A stretch of DNA of 64,000 nt, from contig NZ_JAHXZL010000008.1 of the NCBI RefSeq assembly GCF_019429525.1, forward strand, positions 62,001-126,000, written 5' to 3'. This document shows, in pieces, positions 42,114 through 49,733 of this stretch. The notes under the pieces were generated by a model. That model was not told the origin of the DNA and did no database searches. It worked only from the letters and a program-made list of their open reading frames with translations. A program made the translations under genes and the position numbers. Origin of the DNA: Sphingomonas folli (GTDB taxonomy: Bacteria; Pseudomonadota; Alphaproteobacteria; Sphingomonadales; Sphingomonadaceae). How positions within the stretch are numbered: the first letter of the stretch is position 1; each line of letters begins with the position of its first letter.

Positions 42114-42533
42114 ATGACCTACTCTCCCCAGGAAGAAACCAACCTTCGGATCATCAATGACGCGTTGAACGATGCGGCGCACGATTTCACCCGCTTCTTC
42201 GAGGCGGTCTTCGCGTCGGACGCCGAGTGGACCATCGCGGGGCACGGGCCTGTGGCACGGACTTACTACGGGATGACGGACTTGTTCGATAATGCGGAGA
42301 AGGCCCTATTCGCTCGCTTCGCAGAACCCCTGACGATCGTCACGCGTGGCACCTGGGCCGATGGAGACACCGTGTTCGCGCGCATCGACAGCAGTAGCCG
42401 CGCCCTCGACGGTGAATCGTACAACAATGGCTATATGTATATCATGACTATGAAGGACGGTAAGGTCATCTCCGGTATCGAATGGCTAGACCTCAACGCT
42501 TATTACCAGATCATCGAGAGAGTGGTGATTTAA
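42114..42533 (+). CDS. NTF2-like (SnoaL/nuclear transport factor 2 fold) protein
   Basis: The product has 139 residues with the NTF2 cone fold: an N-terminal helix (LRIINDALNDAAHDFTRFFEAVFASDAEWTIAG), the loop with DLFDNAEKALFARF, then strands GTWADGDTVFARIDS, NGYMYIMTMKDGKVISGIEWLD. It lacks an assigned catalytic set; such proteins are isomerases, dehydratases or binding partners. It is the sole target of the divergent TetR and probably a ligand-inducible enzyme. Confidence 0.75.
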   Translation: MTYSPQEETNLRIINDALNDAAHDFTRFFEAVFASDAEWTIAGHGPVARTYYGMTDLFDNAEKALFARFAEPLTIVTRGTWADGDTVFARIDSSSRALDGESYNNGYMYIMTMKDGKVISGIEWLDLNAYYQIIERVVI

Positions 42534-42696
42534 GCTCCACAGGGTCATAAGCACAGCGTACACGGTCGGTATCGAAGATAGCTTCGTGTCCGTCATTCGG
42601 CGTCGACCATGTGCCTGACCTATTTCTCAAGGCTGCATCGCATCTGGGAACTCCTTGGCCGTATTGCTGGCGGCTTTCAGTTCGGCGCCTATAGGC

Positions 42697-43719
42697 TCAT
42701 GTTTCTCCTTCGTATGCGAGTGGGAGCGACAGCAGCCGGCCGCCCTCCCGCGTGAGGCGGTTCAGATACTCAGCGTGGTTGATGATCTGGTAGGGGAAGA
42801 ACAGCCCAGCCTTCGTCGCCGGCTCTCCATCCAACCCTGCGAGGCGTTCCAACACCATGCTGATGCCGAGCCCGGTCAGCGGAGCTGCTCCACCGGGATG
42901 AAAGACGGCATGACGGGTGCGCTGCGGTGTGCCCGCCTCGCCAACCCCCGACAGCTCAATGATGATCTCGGTCGACTTCTCTCCTCCCGCACGCCTGCTG
43001 GAACTGATGCCCGTACCAATGCCGAACTCGACATCGCGGGCGCCTGTCGTGGCCGCCAGCCCGGCGATGTCGATCGTCGAGAATCCAACGGCCGTCAGCT
43101 CCGCGCCGTCGATGGCTTGGAATTTGAAGTTGGCGTTACCGCCCTTGCGCCACACGAACGCGCCGTTGCGCCGCGCGAAAACAGAGGAGATGACCGACGC
43201 GAAACGCTCGAAATCTTCCGCGACTGCAGGGCCACCCCAATCTTCCTCATCGATCAGCGCGCCGATCCGGATGCCGTCGATGCGGGCGTACGTCTTCGCT
43301 GCCGTGAGCGTGGCGATAGTGGTGGCGCCGACCAGCCACTCATACCCGAGCACCACTGCTGCGGCATCGGGGCGCTGCATATGGATCGCCATCTCGGGCG
43401 CCACCTCGTAGAGCCCGGTCGAGATGCCCAAGTGCGGGATGCCTCGCGCGTGTGCATAGCGCAGGCTCGCGAGACGATGATCGGAATAGAGGACGGCAAC
43501 CGCCGCGATCGATCGGTCGCCGACGCCAAGATCGTCGGCATACGGATCGATCGCTATTCCCTCGGCATGATCAAGCTCACTCGCAGCCTGGTAGGCTTTT
43601 TGCCGGTTCCTGCTGCCTATCAGCAAGGGAGCTTCGGGATGCCGCTTACGCAATGCCTGGATGGTGTAACGACCAATCTGGCCGGTGCCGCCCAGGATGA
43701 GGATGGGTGATATGGACAT
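42697..43719 (-). CDS. NAD(P)-binding protein, saccharopine-dehydrogenase-like
   Basis: The 340-residue protein begins with a Rossmann motif ILILGGTGQIGRYTI and GSRNRQKAYQAASEL, followed by YADDLGVGDRSIAAVAVLYSDHRLASLRYAHARGIPHLGIS, the pattern of saccharopine dehydrogenase-type NAD(P)-binding domains. The C-terminal half (GGNANFKFQAIDGAELTAVGFSTIDIAGL) resembles the catalytic domain of that fold. The reaction is unknown. It is divergent from a TetR across two strong palindromes. Confidence 0.75.
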   Translation of the reverse strand: MSISPILILGGTGQIGRYTIQALRKRHPEAPLLIGSRNRQKAYQAASELDHAEGIAIDPYADDLGVGDRSIAAVAVLYSDHRLASLRYAHARGIPHLGISTGLYEVAPEMAIHMQRPDAAAVVLGYEWLVGATTIATLTAAKTYARIDGIRIGALIDEEDWGGPAVAEDFERFASVISSVFARRNGAFVWRKGGNANFKFQAIDGAELTAVGFSTIDIAGLAATTGARDVEFGIGTGISSSRRAGGEKSTEIIIELSGVGEAGTPQRTRHAVFHPGGAAPLTGLGISMVLERLAGLDGEPATKAGLFFPYQIINHAEYLNRLTREGGRLLSLPLAYEGET

Positions 43720-43736
43720 GAACGCCTTTCCGCTTA

Positions 43737-43780
43737 AAGCTACGATTCGTAGCTTCTTGTAACCTACCTATGGTAGGTTA
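43737..43780. promoter_or_regulatory. Two strong palindromes, candidate operators of the 43.8 kb TetR
   Basis: AAGCTACGA-T-TCGTAGCTT (43737-43755) has 9-base perfect arms, and TAACCTACC-TAT-GGTAGGTTA (43760-43780) also has 9-base perfect arms. They lie side by side in the 60-base spacer between two divergent genes. Their half-sites share CTAC, so one protein could bind both. Confidence 0.65.
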
Positions 43781-44397
43781 TGCAAACGGGTATGACGGTA
43801 GCGGTGTCGAACGTAGTGGTCCCGCGGCAGGGACGTCGTCTTTCCAAGGCCGATCGGCGGAAGCAGCTGCTTGCGGCGGCGCTAGACATGATCCGCGAGA
43901 AGGGTGCTGACAGCCTCACGCTCGGGCATCTCGCGGTGCGGGCCGGGGTGTCCAAGCCGGTCGTCTATGACCACTTCGGCACGCGTTCTGGGCTGTTGAT
44001 CGAGCTGTATCGCTGGATTGATACCGAACGGGTCGAGGCTTTCCGCCAAGGGATGGCGGCGGCCTACCAGGATCGCGACGAAACGATCGCCACTCTTGCG
44101 ACCACCTACATTCGCTGCGCGGCAGACCTGACCGGCGAGTTCCACGTGGTCGGTGCGGCGCTCGCTGGAAGTTCGGAAAAGGCGGAGGTATATGCCGAGC
44201 TGCTTGACCAGTCCGTCGCCATGTTCGTGTCGGTGCTGCACCCTTTCAATCGGCTGACAGGTGCCGCCGCGACGCGACTATGTGTCGGCCTGGTCGGCGC
44301 GGGCGAAGGGCTGTCAACGGCGATCGTCCGTGGAAGGCTCGCCGAGACCGAGGGCATTGCGACCTTCAGGGACATCATCGATGCCTGCGTGGGGTAG
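43780..44397 (+). CDS. TetR family transcriptional regulator
   Basis: The product is 205 residues from ATG 43780, or 201 from ATG 43792; the first overlaps the last base of the palindrome. The HTH (about 25-75) reads RRKQLLAAALDMIREKGADSLTLGHLAVRAGVSKPVVYDHFGTRSGLL. The C-terminal domain holds ATTYIRCAADLTGEFHVVGAAL. It faces the saccharopine-dehydrogenase-like gene and likely represses it through the adjacent palindromes. Confidence 0.9.
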   Translation: MQTGMTVAVSNVVVPRQGRRLSKADRRKQLLAAALDMIREKGADSLTLGHLAVRAGVSKPVVYDHFGTRSGLLIELYRWIDTERVEAFRQGMAAAYQDRDETIATLATTYIRCAADLTGEFHVVGAALAGSSEKAEVYAELLDQSVAMFVSVLHPFNRLTGAAATRLCVGLVGAGEGLSTAIVRGRLAETEGIATFRDIIDACVG

Positions 44398-44564
44398 CCA
44401 TCGGCCATGGCAATTAGACATGTCGGCGTGCAGGCTTGTCGACGCGCGTTCGACGAGGCCCGTAAATTAGCGATTTGCGAATGCTCCGCCGACTGACAAG
44501 CAGCCGGCCAAGTCTTTCCGCTCACCGCCCTGAGATCCGGCACTACCTAGGCTGCCCTTTACGA

Positions 44565-45455
44565 TCAAACTTCCGCAGTACGCACGATATCGATCAGCGC
44601 TTGTAGAGCGGCGGGTGTCCTTCGGTTACGAGCATTATAAAGGCACAGGCCTGGGACTGGTGGCGACGAGTCTGCGAGAACCTGTACCAAACGTCCCACC
44701 TGCAACCCTTCAGCGGCATAGGGCTCTGGCACGAAGGTGATGCCTAGCCCATCAGTGGCAGCCTCCACCATCAAGCCGCTATGATCGAGAGTGAGCGCTC
44801 CGGGAACGTCGACCAGCACCTCTTCGCCGCCACGCTCAAATTCCCAGCGGTACGATTTGCCACTCGGAAGACGCTGGCGGATGCAACGGTGCGTGTGGAG
44901 CTCCTGTGGAGCTGCCGGCTCACCATGGCCAGCCACGTAGCTCGGCGCCGCGACCGCTATGAAGCGCGTGTCGCCACCAAGGGGTACTGCGACCATGTCC
45001 TGCGGCACTGCCTCTCTCAAACGCACGCCGGCATCGAACCCTTCCGCGACGATGTCGACCAGTCGGCCCTCTGTCAGCAGCTCCAGGATCACGCGCGGGT
45101 GGCGCTCGAGCAGGAGCGGTACGGCGTGGCGTAGCAACCAGCGCGCGCCACCCTCGTTTGCATTGATGCGGAGCGGTCCACCGACATTCGGGTTCGCGCC
45201 GACGTTCCCGAGCATGTCATCGAGGGCGCGGAGGGCAGGGGCTAGTCGCGCAAGCAGCCGCTCTCCAGCTTCGGTCAACGCAACGCTCCGCGTCGTCCGG
45301 TGAAGCAGGCGGGTACCGAGCCGCTGCTCCAGGCTGCGCAGGGCATGGCTCAATGTCGGCCGCGCCACCCCGGCGATGTCGGCAGCGCGACGAAAGCTGC
45401 GGTGCTGCGCAACCAGTGCGAAGGCCCTTAGCTCTGTCAGGCTTACGTCTGCCAT
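44565..45455 (-). CDS. LysR family transcriptional regulator
   Basis: From ATG 45455 the product is 296 residues: N-terminal winged HTH (LTELRAFALVAQHRSFRRAADIAGVARPTLSHALRSLEQRLGTRLLHRTTRSVALTEAG) and a periplasmic-binding-protein-like effector domain (about 90-296; MVAVPLGGDTRFIAVAAPSYVAGHGEPAAPQEL, DGLGITFVPEPYA). It belongs to the branch of LysR proteins that sit divergent to SDR and oxidoreductase genes. The next plus-strand gene is a broken SDR 88 bases away, its probable target. Confidence 0.9.
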   Translation of the reverse strand: MADVSLTELRAFALVAQHRSFRRAADIAGVARPTLSHALRSLEQRLGTRLLHRTTRSVALTEAGERLLARLAPALRALDDMLGNVGANPNVGGPLRINANEGGARWLLRHAVPLLLERHPRVILELLTEGRLVDIVAEGFDAGVRLREAVPQDMVAVPLGGDTRFIAVAAPSYVAGHGEPAAPQELHTHRCIRQRLPSGKSYRWEFERGGEEVLVDVPGALTLDHSGLMVEAATDGLGITFVPEPYAAEGLQVGRLVQVLADSSPPVPGLCLYNARNRRTPAALQALIDIVRTAEV

Positions 45456-45543
45456 TGGTGCATCCCATCGACCAGCTACGTGCGATTGAGCCGTCTTATT
45501 GCACCCAGTCCAACGCTTTATCTCTGCGGTAAAGGAGATTGCC

Positions 45544-46367
45544 ATGAAGCGTTGGTTCATCACGGGCGCGTCGTCGGGGCTCGGCCTTGGCATGACGGAG
45601 CGCCTGCTACAGCGCGGTGACGCGGTGGTCGCAACTGCCCGTCGCGTTGAGGCACTCGCGGCGCTGCAGGCGAGCTACCCGAGTCAGCTGTCGGTCGAGC
45701 ACCTCGACGTGACGGACACGGCCGCGGTCCGACGGATCGTCGATGCCGCGTTTGCCAACGGGCGGGTCGATGTCGTTGTGAGCAACGCTGGCTACGGCCT
45801 GTTCGGTGCGGCGGAAGAGCTCTCCGACCTTCAAATCGACCGCCAGATCGCAACCAATCTGACGGCGTCGGTCCAGCTCATCCGCGCCGTTCTGCCGCAC
45901 CTGCGCGTGCAGGGCGGAGGCCGTGTTCTGCAGGTCTCGTCGGAAGGCGGGCAGATGACCTACCCCGCTTTCAGCCTCTATCATGCCACCAAATGGGGAT
46001 CGAGGGCTTCATCGACGCGGTCGCCCAGGAAGTCGCGCCATTTGGCATCACGTTCACACTCATCGAGCCGGGGCCGACCGATACGGGCTTTGGCGCAGCT
46101 CTGGATCGTGCGCCCGAGAGCGACGTGTATGACGCCACACCTGCGGGCGACGTCCGACGTGCGATCGCAAGCGGCGACTTCACCTTGACCGGGGACGCCG
46201 ATCGCACCGTGGCGGCTATGATCGAGGCTGGTGACACCGCGCAGCCGACAGCTCGGGTGACGCTGGGCAGTACCGCCTACATCAGTATCGAGAAGGCTCT
46301 CACGTCGCGGCTCGACGCGCTTCGTGCCCAGCGGGATGTTGCGTTCGCGGCAGACCGGTCGCGATGA
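45544..46367 (+). pseudogene. SDR family oxidoreductase with a frameshift
   Basis: ATG 45544 is preceded by AAAGGAGATT. The first part carries TGASSGLGLGM, VVSNAGYGLFGAAEEL, VSSEGGQMTYPAFSLYHATKWG with Tyr and Lys of the active site. At about 45994-45997 (TGGGGATCG) the frame is lost; the other frame continues with IEGFIDAVAQEVAPFGITFTLIEPGPTDTGF and reaches a stop at 46367. Normal members read TKWGIEGF, so one base is missing in the GGGG run. Either a real frameshift or an assembly error. Both halves are well conserved, so the break is recent. Full length would be about 274 residues. Confidence 0.75.
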
Positions 46368-46887
46368 CCGCGCGTGTGACGGCGCTCGCGTTGATGCTTG
46401 CCGCCTCTGGGGGGGGCACGCGGGCCAGGATGCGAGCTCGTCAAACGAGCTGGTCGGCACGTGGCGGATGATCTCGGCGACGCTCGAAGAGGATGGACGT
46501 GAGACGCGGCCCTACGGGCTTAAACCGGCCGGGATGCTGGTCTTCACCCCGGATTTTCACTTCGTGGAGGTCCTGACAAACTCAGAGACGCCGCATGTCG
46601 CATCCGGGCGGCGCGGGGAGGGTACCGATAGCGAGAACCGGGAGGCGATGACAAACGGGGTCGGTTTCTTTGGCGCTTATTCCGTCCGCGGGGACGGCAC
46701 ATTCTCCGGCAATGTAGTGGAGGGCGCGACCTTTCCGAATTGGGTCGGAAGTGAGCGGACGACCCATGAGCTCCTACTTGAGGTTCGCGGCTCCCGGTTG
46801 ACCGAGACGTTCACGCGGCCAGGTGGCGGCGTGCTGCGCGCCGCGTTCGTCCGGGTAAGAGCGCCTGCTAATGCGCGGAATACCTGA
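46364..46887 (+). pseudogene. Exported lipocalin-like protein with a G8 tract in its signal peptide
   Basis: ATG 46364 overlaps the SDR stop by 4 bases and starts a signal peptide (MTARVTALALMLAAS), but the frame changes at a run of eight G (46409-46416). With nine or six G it joins the downstream frame AGQDASSSNELVGTWRMISA, GLKPAGMLVFTPDFHFVEVL, GFFGAYSVRGDGTF, HELLLEVRGSRLTETFTRPGG, a lipocalin-like domain of about 140 residues. In its present form only a short wrong-frame peptide would be made unless slippage occurs. Homopolymer length changes can be phase variation, decay or sequencing error. Confidence 0.6.
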
Positions 46888-46901
46888 AGGGCTCGGCGTC
46901 G

Positions 46902-46978
46902 GGATGAACGGACGGCGGGAGTTGGGCGGCGAGCAGGTGTCCCTGAACGACCGCTCTTGGGTCCTCGGCACGAGAGGG
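46902..46978 (+). repeat. Dispersed intergenic repeat, copy F (extended)
   Basis: GACGGCGGGAGTTGGGCGG, GAGCAGGTG, then CCCTGAACGACCGCTCTTGG followed by GTCCTCGGCACGAGAGGG. The last block recurs at 51175-51195 (GTCCTCGGCACGAGAGGG) with the same downstream GCAACCGCCCA, so the repeat unit may be about 100 bases with variable preservation. Confidence 0.55.
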
Positions 46979-47009
46979 TAGGGGGTCGCAACCGCCCATT
47001 AGTAGACAT

Positions 47010-47273
47010 TTGAGGCTGACATCTCGAAAGCAGCCGCCATACCGTCCTGCGGTGTTTGTCGAGCGAGCCTACGTCGAGCGGGAGAGGCTGTCGGATCGCG
47101 ATCTGGAGCGGCTCCGCGCTTGTTTGGTCGTTCAGGTGCAGCGTTACGAGTACGCCCTCCCCAACTACCCGACGAACTGGATGGAAAAGCACGGGCGGCC
47201 TTTCGTCGACAAGCTCCGCGAGAAGGTCGCGCGCGTTGACGCTCTGATCATCAGTAGGACGACTGTCCGCTGA
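47010..47273 (+). CDS. Small hypothetical protein
   Basis: An 87-codon frame (start uncertain, TTG at 47010) with ERAYVERERLSDRDLERLRA and NWMEKHGRPFVDKLREKVAR, charged and helical, is more protein-like than the frames around it. No ribosome site is obvious and I do not recognise it. It could be a gene remnant. Confidence 0.3.
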   Translation: MRLTSRKQPPYRPAVFVERAYVERERLSDRDLERLRACLVVQVQRYEYALPNYPTNWMEKHGRPFVDKLREKVARVDALIISRTTVR

Positions 47274-47315
47274 CGCCCACTTGCGGACACCCATGCAATC
47301 GGTTCTTCTGTGCAA

Positions 47316-47858
47316 ATGAGTGCCGCACCTGTAACCCGCGTCAGACGTGAAAACTTCAGAAAGGCTGCGTTGGGCCTATGCCTCACTATGACAATTCCTG
47401 CCGTCATAGCCTGCGCGCAGCTGCTATTCGCGCAGGAGATTCTCGTCAGACTAGGCGTTATCGATGCAACCGATAGGTATCAAAACATCCCCGTTTTTCG
47501 AATAGCGATACTGAATTTCTATGGCAAAGTTGCTATTGTTCTCGTCATATATTGGGTGGTAGCTGCGCTTCTCAGCCGACGAGAATCTCTCAGGTTAAGA
47601 CGAGCTAACGTGGTACTATGGCTTGGCATTGTATTTTCCTGCGCGGCTATATTTGTCGGATCAGTAGCCCCAGCACGCGCACACTTTCTCGAGAGTACTT
47701 GTTCGCTTCTCGGCCTATCTAGCGTTGACCCGCCGGGTTTTGACACACAATCACCCTGCTCGGTCTTTGCCACGCAAAGCTTGGCTGTCATGGCTTGCTG
47801 GGTGCCGCTTACCCTCATCATCCTGAGCCTACTACAACGCGTGCTAGGTTCGCGTTGA
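47316..47858 (+). CDS. Hypothetical four-helix membrane protein, low GC
   Basis: The 180-residue product (ATG 47316; a GTG at 47310 is possible) has about four hydrophobic segments: LGLCLTMTIPAVIACAQLLFA, KVAIVLVIYWVVAALL, NVVLWLGIVFSCAAIFVGSV and LAVMACWVPLTLIILSLL. The outside loop has three Cys. Base composition is clearly lower in GC than its neighbours, with AT-rich codons such as ATA, TTA and AGA, pointing to recent transfer. Family and function unknown. Confidence 0.6.
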   Translation: MSAAPVTRVRRENFRKAALGLCLTMTIPAVIACAQLLFAQEILVRLGVIDATDRYQNIPVFRIAILNFYGKVAIVLVIYWVVAALLSRRESLRLRRANVVLWLGIVFSCAAIFVGSVAPARAHFLESTCSLLGLSSVDPPGFDTQSPCSVFATQSLAVMACWVPLTLIILSLLQRVLGSR

Positions 47859-48166
47859 AGGCCGCATTCGGACGTCGGCCTTCCAGACACCGCCAGGCCG
47901 TAAGCGCCCATAACTGACATTCTGGCGCGTCGTGAAGCGGCGCATTCTACTAGATCTATCGCTTGCTCGCGTGAGGCAGCGCGCTTGGGATTGAAGTTAA
48001 GCATGTAGTCGCTTTGAAATAGCATGATTGCCTCTGGCCCTTGAATGATGCGCACGAAGTCACGCCAATCTAAATCAGAACTACCTTGTGCCGATTTTAG
48101 CTGAACGCGTTCCGTCGATCGATCAACGATGGTCTGAGTTTGAAGTGCTTTCGTTTGTCGGTACGC
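47859..48166 (-). other. Low-GC stretch with an open but start-less minus-strand frame
   Basis: On the minus strand from 48166 down the frame reads QTIVDRSTERVQLKSAQG, DLDWRDFVRIIQGPEAIMLF, NFNPKRAASREQAIDLVECA and continues into the neighbouring plus-strand gene. The sequence is protein-like but the only starts are an internal GTG (48055). It directly follows the stop of the small membrane frame at 48167, in the same frame. It may be the tail of a decayed gene. I do not recognise it. Confidence 0.3.
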
Positions 48167-48397
48167 TCAGCGCGAGCGAGAGGGTATTAGGGCGTAATTC
48201 ATGGCAAGGATGCAGGCGAGCACGGGAGACCAGGAAGCAAAACCCGCCGCCCCGCCGCTAAGGATCAACCACGCACTACCCGAGGCGCGGAATAGCGCTC
48301 CAATTAGCGCGCAAACGAGCCCGACGAGAGCGAAGCTCAGGACCGTGCGTATGGGTCGCCTTCTCTCAGGTGGCGCCAGAGCCAGTTTCTCGGCGCG
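48167..48397 (-). pseudogene. Small two-helix membrane protein frame without a standard start
   Basis: A minus-strand frame of 76 codons is open from 48397 to TGA 48167-48169 and reads LALAPPERRRPIRTVLSFAL, VGLVCALIGALFRASGSAW, LILSGGAAGFASWSPVLACI, LAMNYALIPSRSR. Two membrane helices are plain, and the sequence is protein-like throughout. It begins inside the 3' end of the ArsR gene, but no ATG, GTG or TTG occurs before the second helix; a CTG at 48385 could serve, or the 5' end was lost. Its position fits a small membrane partner often found downstream of SdpR-type ArsR genes (compare SdpI). Confidence 0.4.
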
Positions 48398-48689
48398 CTA
48401 AGCCGGCACTCTCCGCCTTGAGCGGGCGCGACACGGGACAGACCTCCTGCACGTAGGCGTTGAGCGTGTTGGCGAGATTGTCGCCCACGAGCCTGTAGAA
48501 AACGAACTGACCGCGCTTCTCACTGGCCACTAGCCCGGCGTTCTCCAGCACGGACAGGTGCTGCGACACGGCCGGCTTGGACATCTCGAACCGAGACGCG
48601 ATCTCTCCCGCGCTCAACTCCGCGTGAGCGAGGTAGGCCAGAATTTTCCGGCGCGGAGTGGACGCCAGCGCCTCGAACACCTTCTGCAT
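48366..48689 (-). CDS. ArsR family transcriptional regulator (SdpR-like)
   Basis: From ATG 48689 (GAGG five bases before it) the product is 107 residues with a winged helix (MQKVFEALASTPRRKILAYLAHAELSAGEIASRFEMSKPAVSQHLSVLENAGLVASEKRGQFVFYRL). It has no metal-binding CxC pair in the recognition helix, so it is of the SdpR/autorepressor type. It is divergent from the desaturase gene across 90 bases containing a promoter and a 10-base-arm palindrome, its likely operator. Confidence 0.9.
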   Translation of the reverse strand: MQKVFEALASTPRRKILAYLAHAELSAGEIASRFEMSKPAVSQHLSVLENAGLVASEKRGQFVFYRLVGDNLANTLNAYVQEVCPVSRPLKAESAGLARRETGSGAT

Positions 48690-48718
48690 GGTCCTCAATT
48701 AAGGGATAAGTTAAGCGC

Positions 48719-48770
48719 TTGACAAGGGAGAAGCTGTGCGGAAGTATTTAAGCCGTTACCTAACGGCTTA
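48719..48770 (+). promoter_or_regulatory. Promoter and palindromic operator of the desaturase operon
   Basis: TTGACA (48719-48724) and AAGTAT (48742-48747) form a sigma-70-like promoter with a 17-base spacer. Just downstream, TAAGCCGTTA-CC-TAACGGCTTA (48749-48770) is a perfect inverted repeat with 10-base arms covering the expected start of transcription, ideal for repression by the divergent ArsR regulator. Confidence 0.65.
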
Positions 48771-48779
48771 GAGGATGGC

Positions 48780-49730
48780 ATGAGCGACGATCCCGACCGC
48801 TGCCGCGTGAACTCGCTTGTGGAACTGCCCGACAGCAGCCCGGTGGAAGGCGTGGTGCGCTGGGATCCGGTGCATTCGCTTTGGAACGGTGGGATGCTGG
48901 CGGGGGCGCTCGCGGCGCCGTTCCTGTTCAGCTGGGGAGCGCTCACGATCTGCCTGCTGCTCGCCGGCGCCACCCTGCTGCTCGGCCATAGCGTCGGCTT
49001 CCACCGTCGCCTGATCCACCGGAGCTTCGACTGCCCACTCTGGCTCGAGCGGCTGCTGGTTTGGGCCGGCACCCTGGTGGGCATGAGTGGGCCGCTATGG
49101 ATGATCCGCACTCACGATTTGCGGGACTGGGCGCAGCGCCGAACCGATTGCCACGACTACCTGGCGCACCGGCGCCCGCCGTTGGTGGACGCGTGGTGGC
49201 AGATGCACTGCCGGCTGGTTCTGCGCTTCCCGCCTGCGTTCGATCTCGGGCGAGCGGGACGCGATCCGTTCTACCGATACCTGGAGGCGACCTGGATGGT
49301 CCAGCAGCTGCCAGTGGCGGCGTTGCTCTATCTGGCGGGCGGCTGGAGTTGTGTGCTCTGGGGCGTGTGCGTACGCGTGACGCTCTCCGTGGCCGGCCAC
49401 TGGTTCGTCGGTCATCTGGCACACCGACAAGGACCGCAGAGCTGGATCGTCAACGACGCGGGCGTGCAGGCGCACGATGTGCCCTGGGCAGCAATCCCCA
49501 CCATGGGCGAGGCGTGGCACAACAATCATCACGCCTTTCCAGGTTCCGCCAGGATCGGGCTCTACCCGGGGCAAAGCGACTGGGGCTACGCGTTCCTGCT
49601 GCTGCTTGAGCGTGCAGGGCTAGCCTGGGATATCGCGCTGCCTGAACACCTCGCTCGCGAGGGCGCAGTGACCAGGGTGGCGCCCGAGCACCGACACGAG
49701 GCGCGGTCTGGCGCGATGAGGAGGGCTTGA
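48780..49730 (+). CDS. Membrane fatty-acid (acyl-CoA/acyl-lipid delta-9-type) desaturase
   Basis: The 316-residue protein has the integral-membrane desaturase fold with hydrophobic helices and histidine boxes: GHSVGFHRRLIHRSF (HxxxxH), a second region RTHDLRDWAQR, where the canonical HxxHH is reduced, and a third box EAWHNNHHAFP (HxxHH). The di-iron ligands of boxes one and three are present; HDLRD in box two is a common variant in bacterial family members. It should introduce a double bond into membrane acyl chains. GAGGAT precedes the ATG. It is under the ArsR palindrome and 3 bases upstream of the membrane-SRPBCC gene. Confidence 0.85.
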   Translation: MSDDPDRCRVNSLVELPDSSPVEGVVRWDPVHSLWNGGMLAGALAAPFLFSWGALTICLLLAGATLLLGHSVGFHRRLIHRSFDCPLWLERLLVWAGTLVGMSGPLWMIRTHDLRDWAQRRTDCHDYLAHRRPPLVDAWWQMHCRLVLRFPPAFDLGRAGRDPFYRYLEATWMVQQLPVAALLYLAGGWSCVLWGVCVRVTLSVAGHWFVGHLAHRQGPQSWIVNDAGVQAHDVPWAAIPTMGEAWHNNHHAFPGSARIGLYPGQSDWGYAFLLLLERAGLAWDIALPEHLAREGAVTRVAPEHRHEARSGAMRRA

Positions 49731-49733
49731 GCA

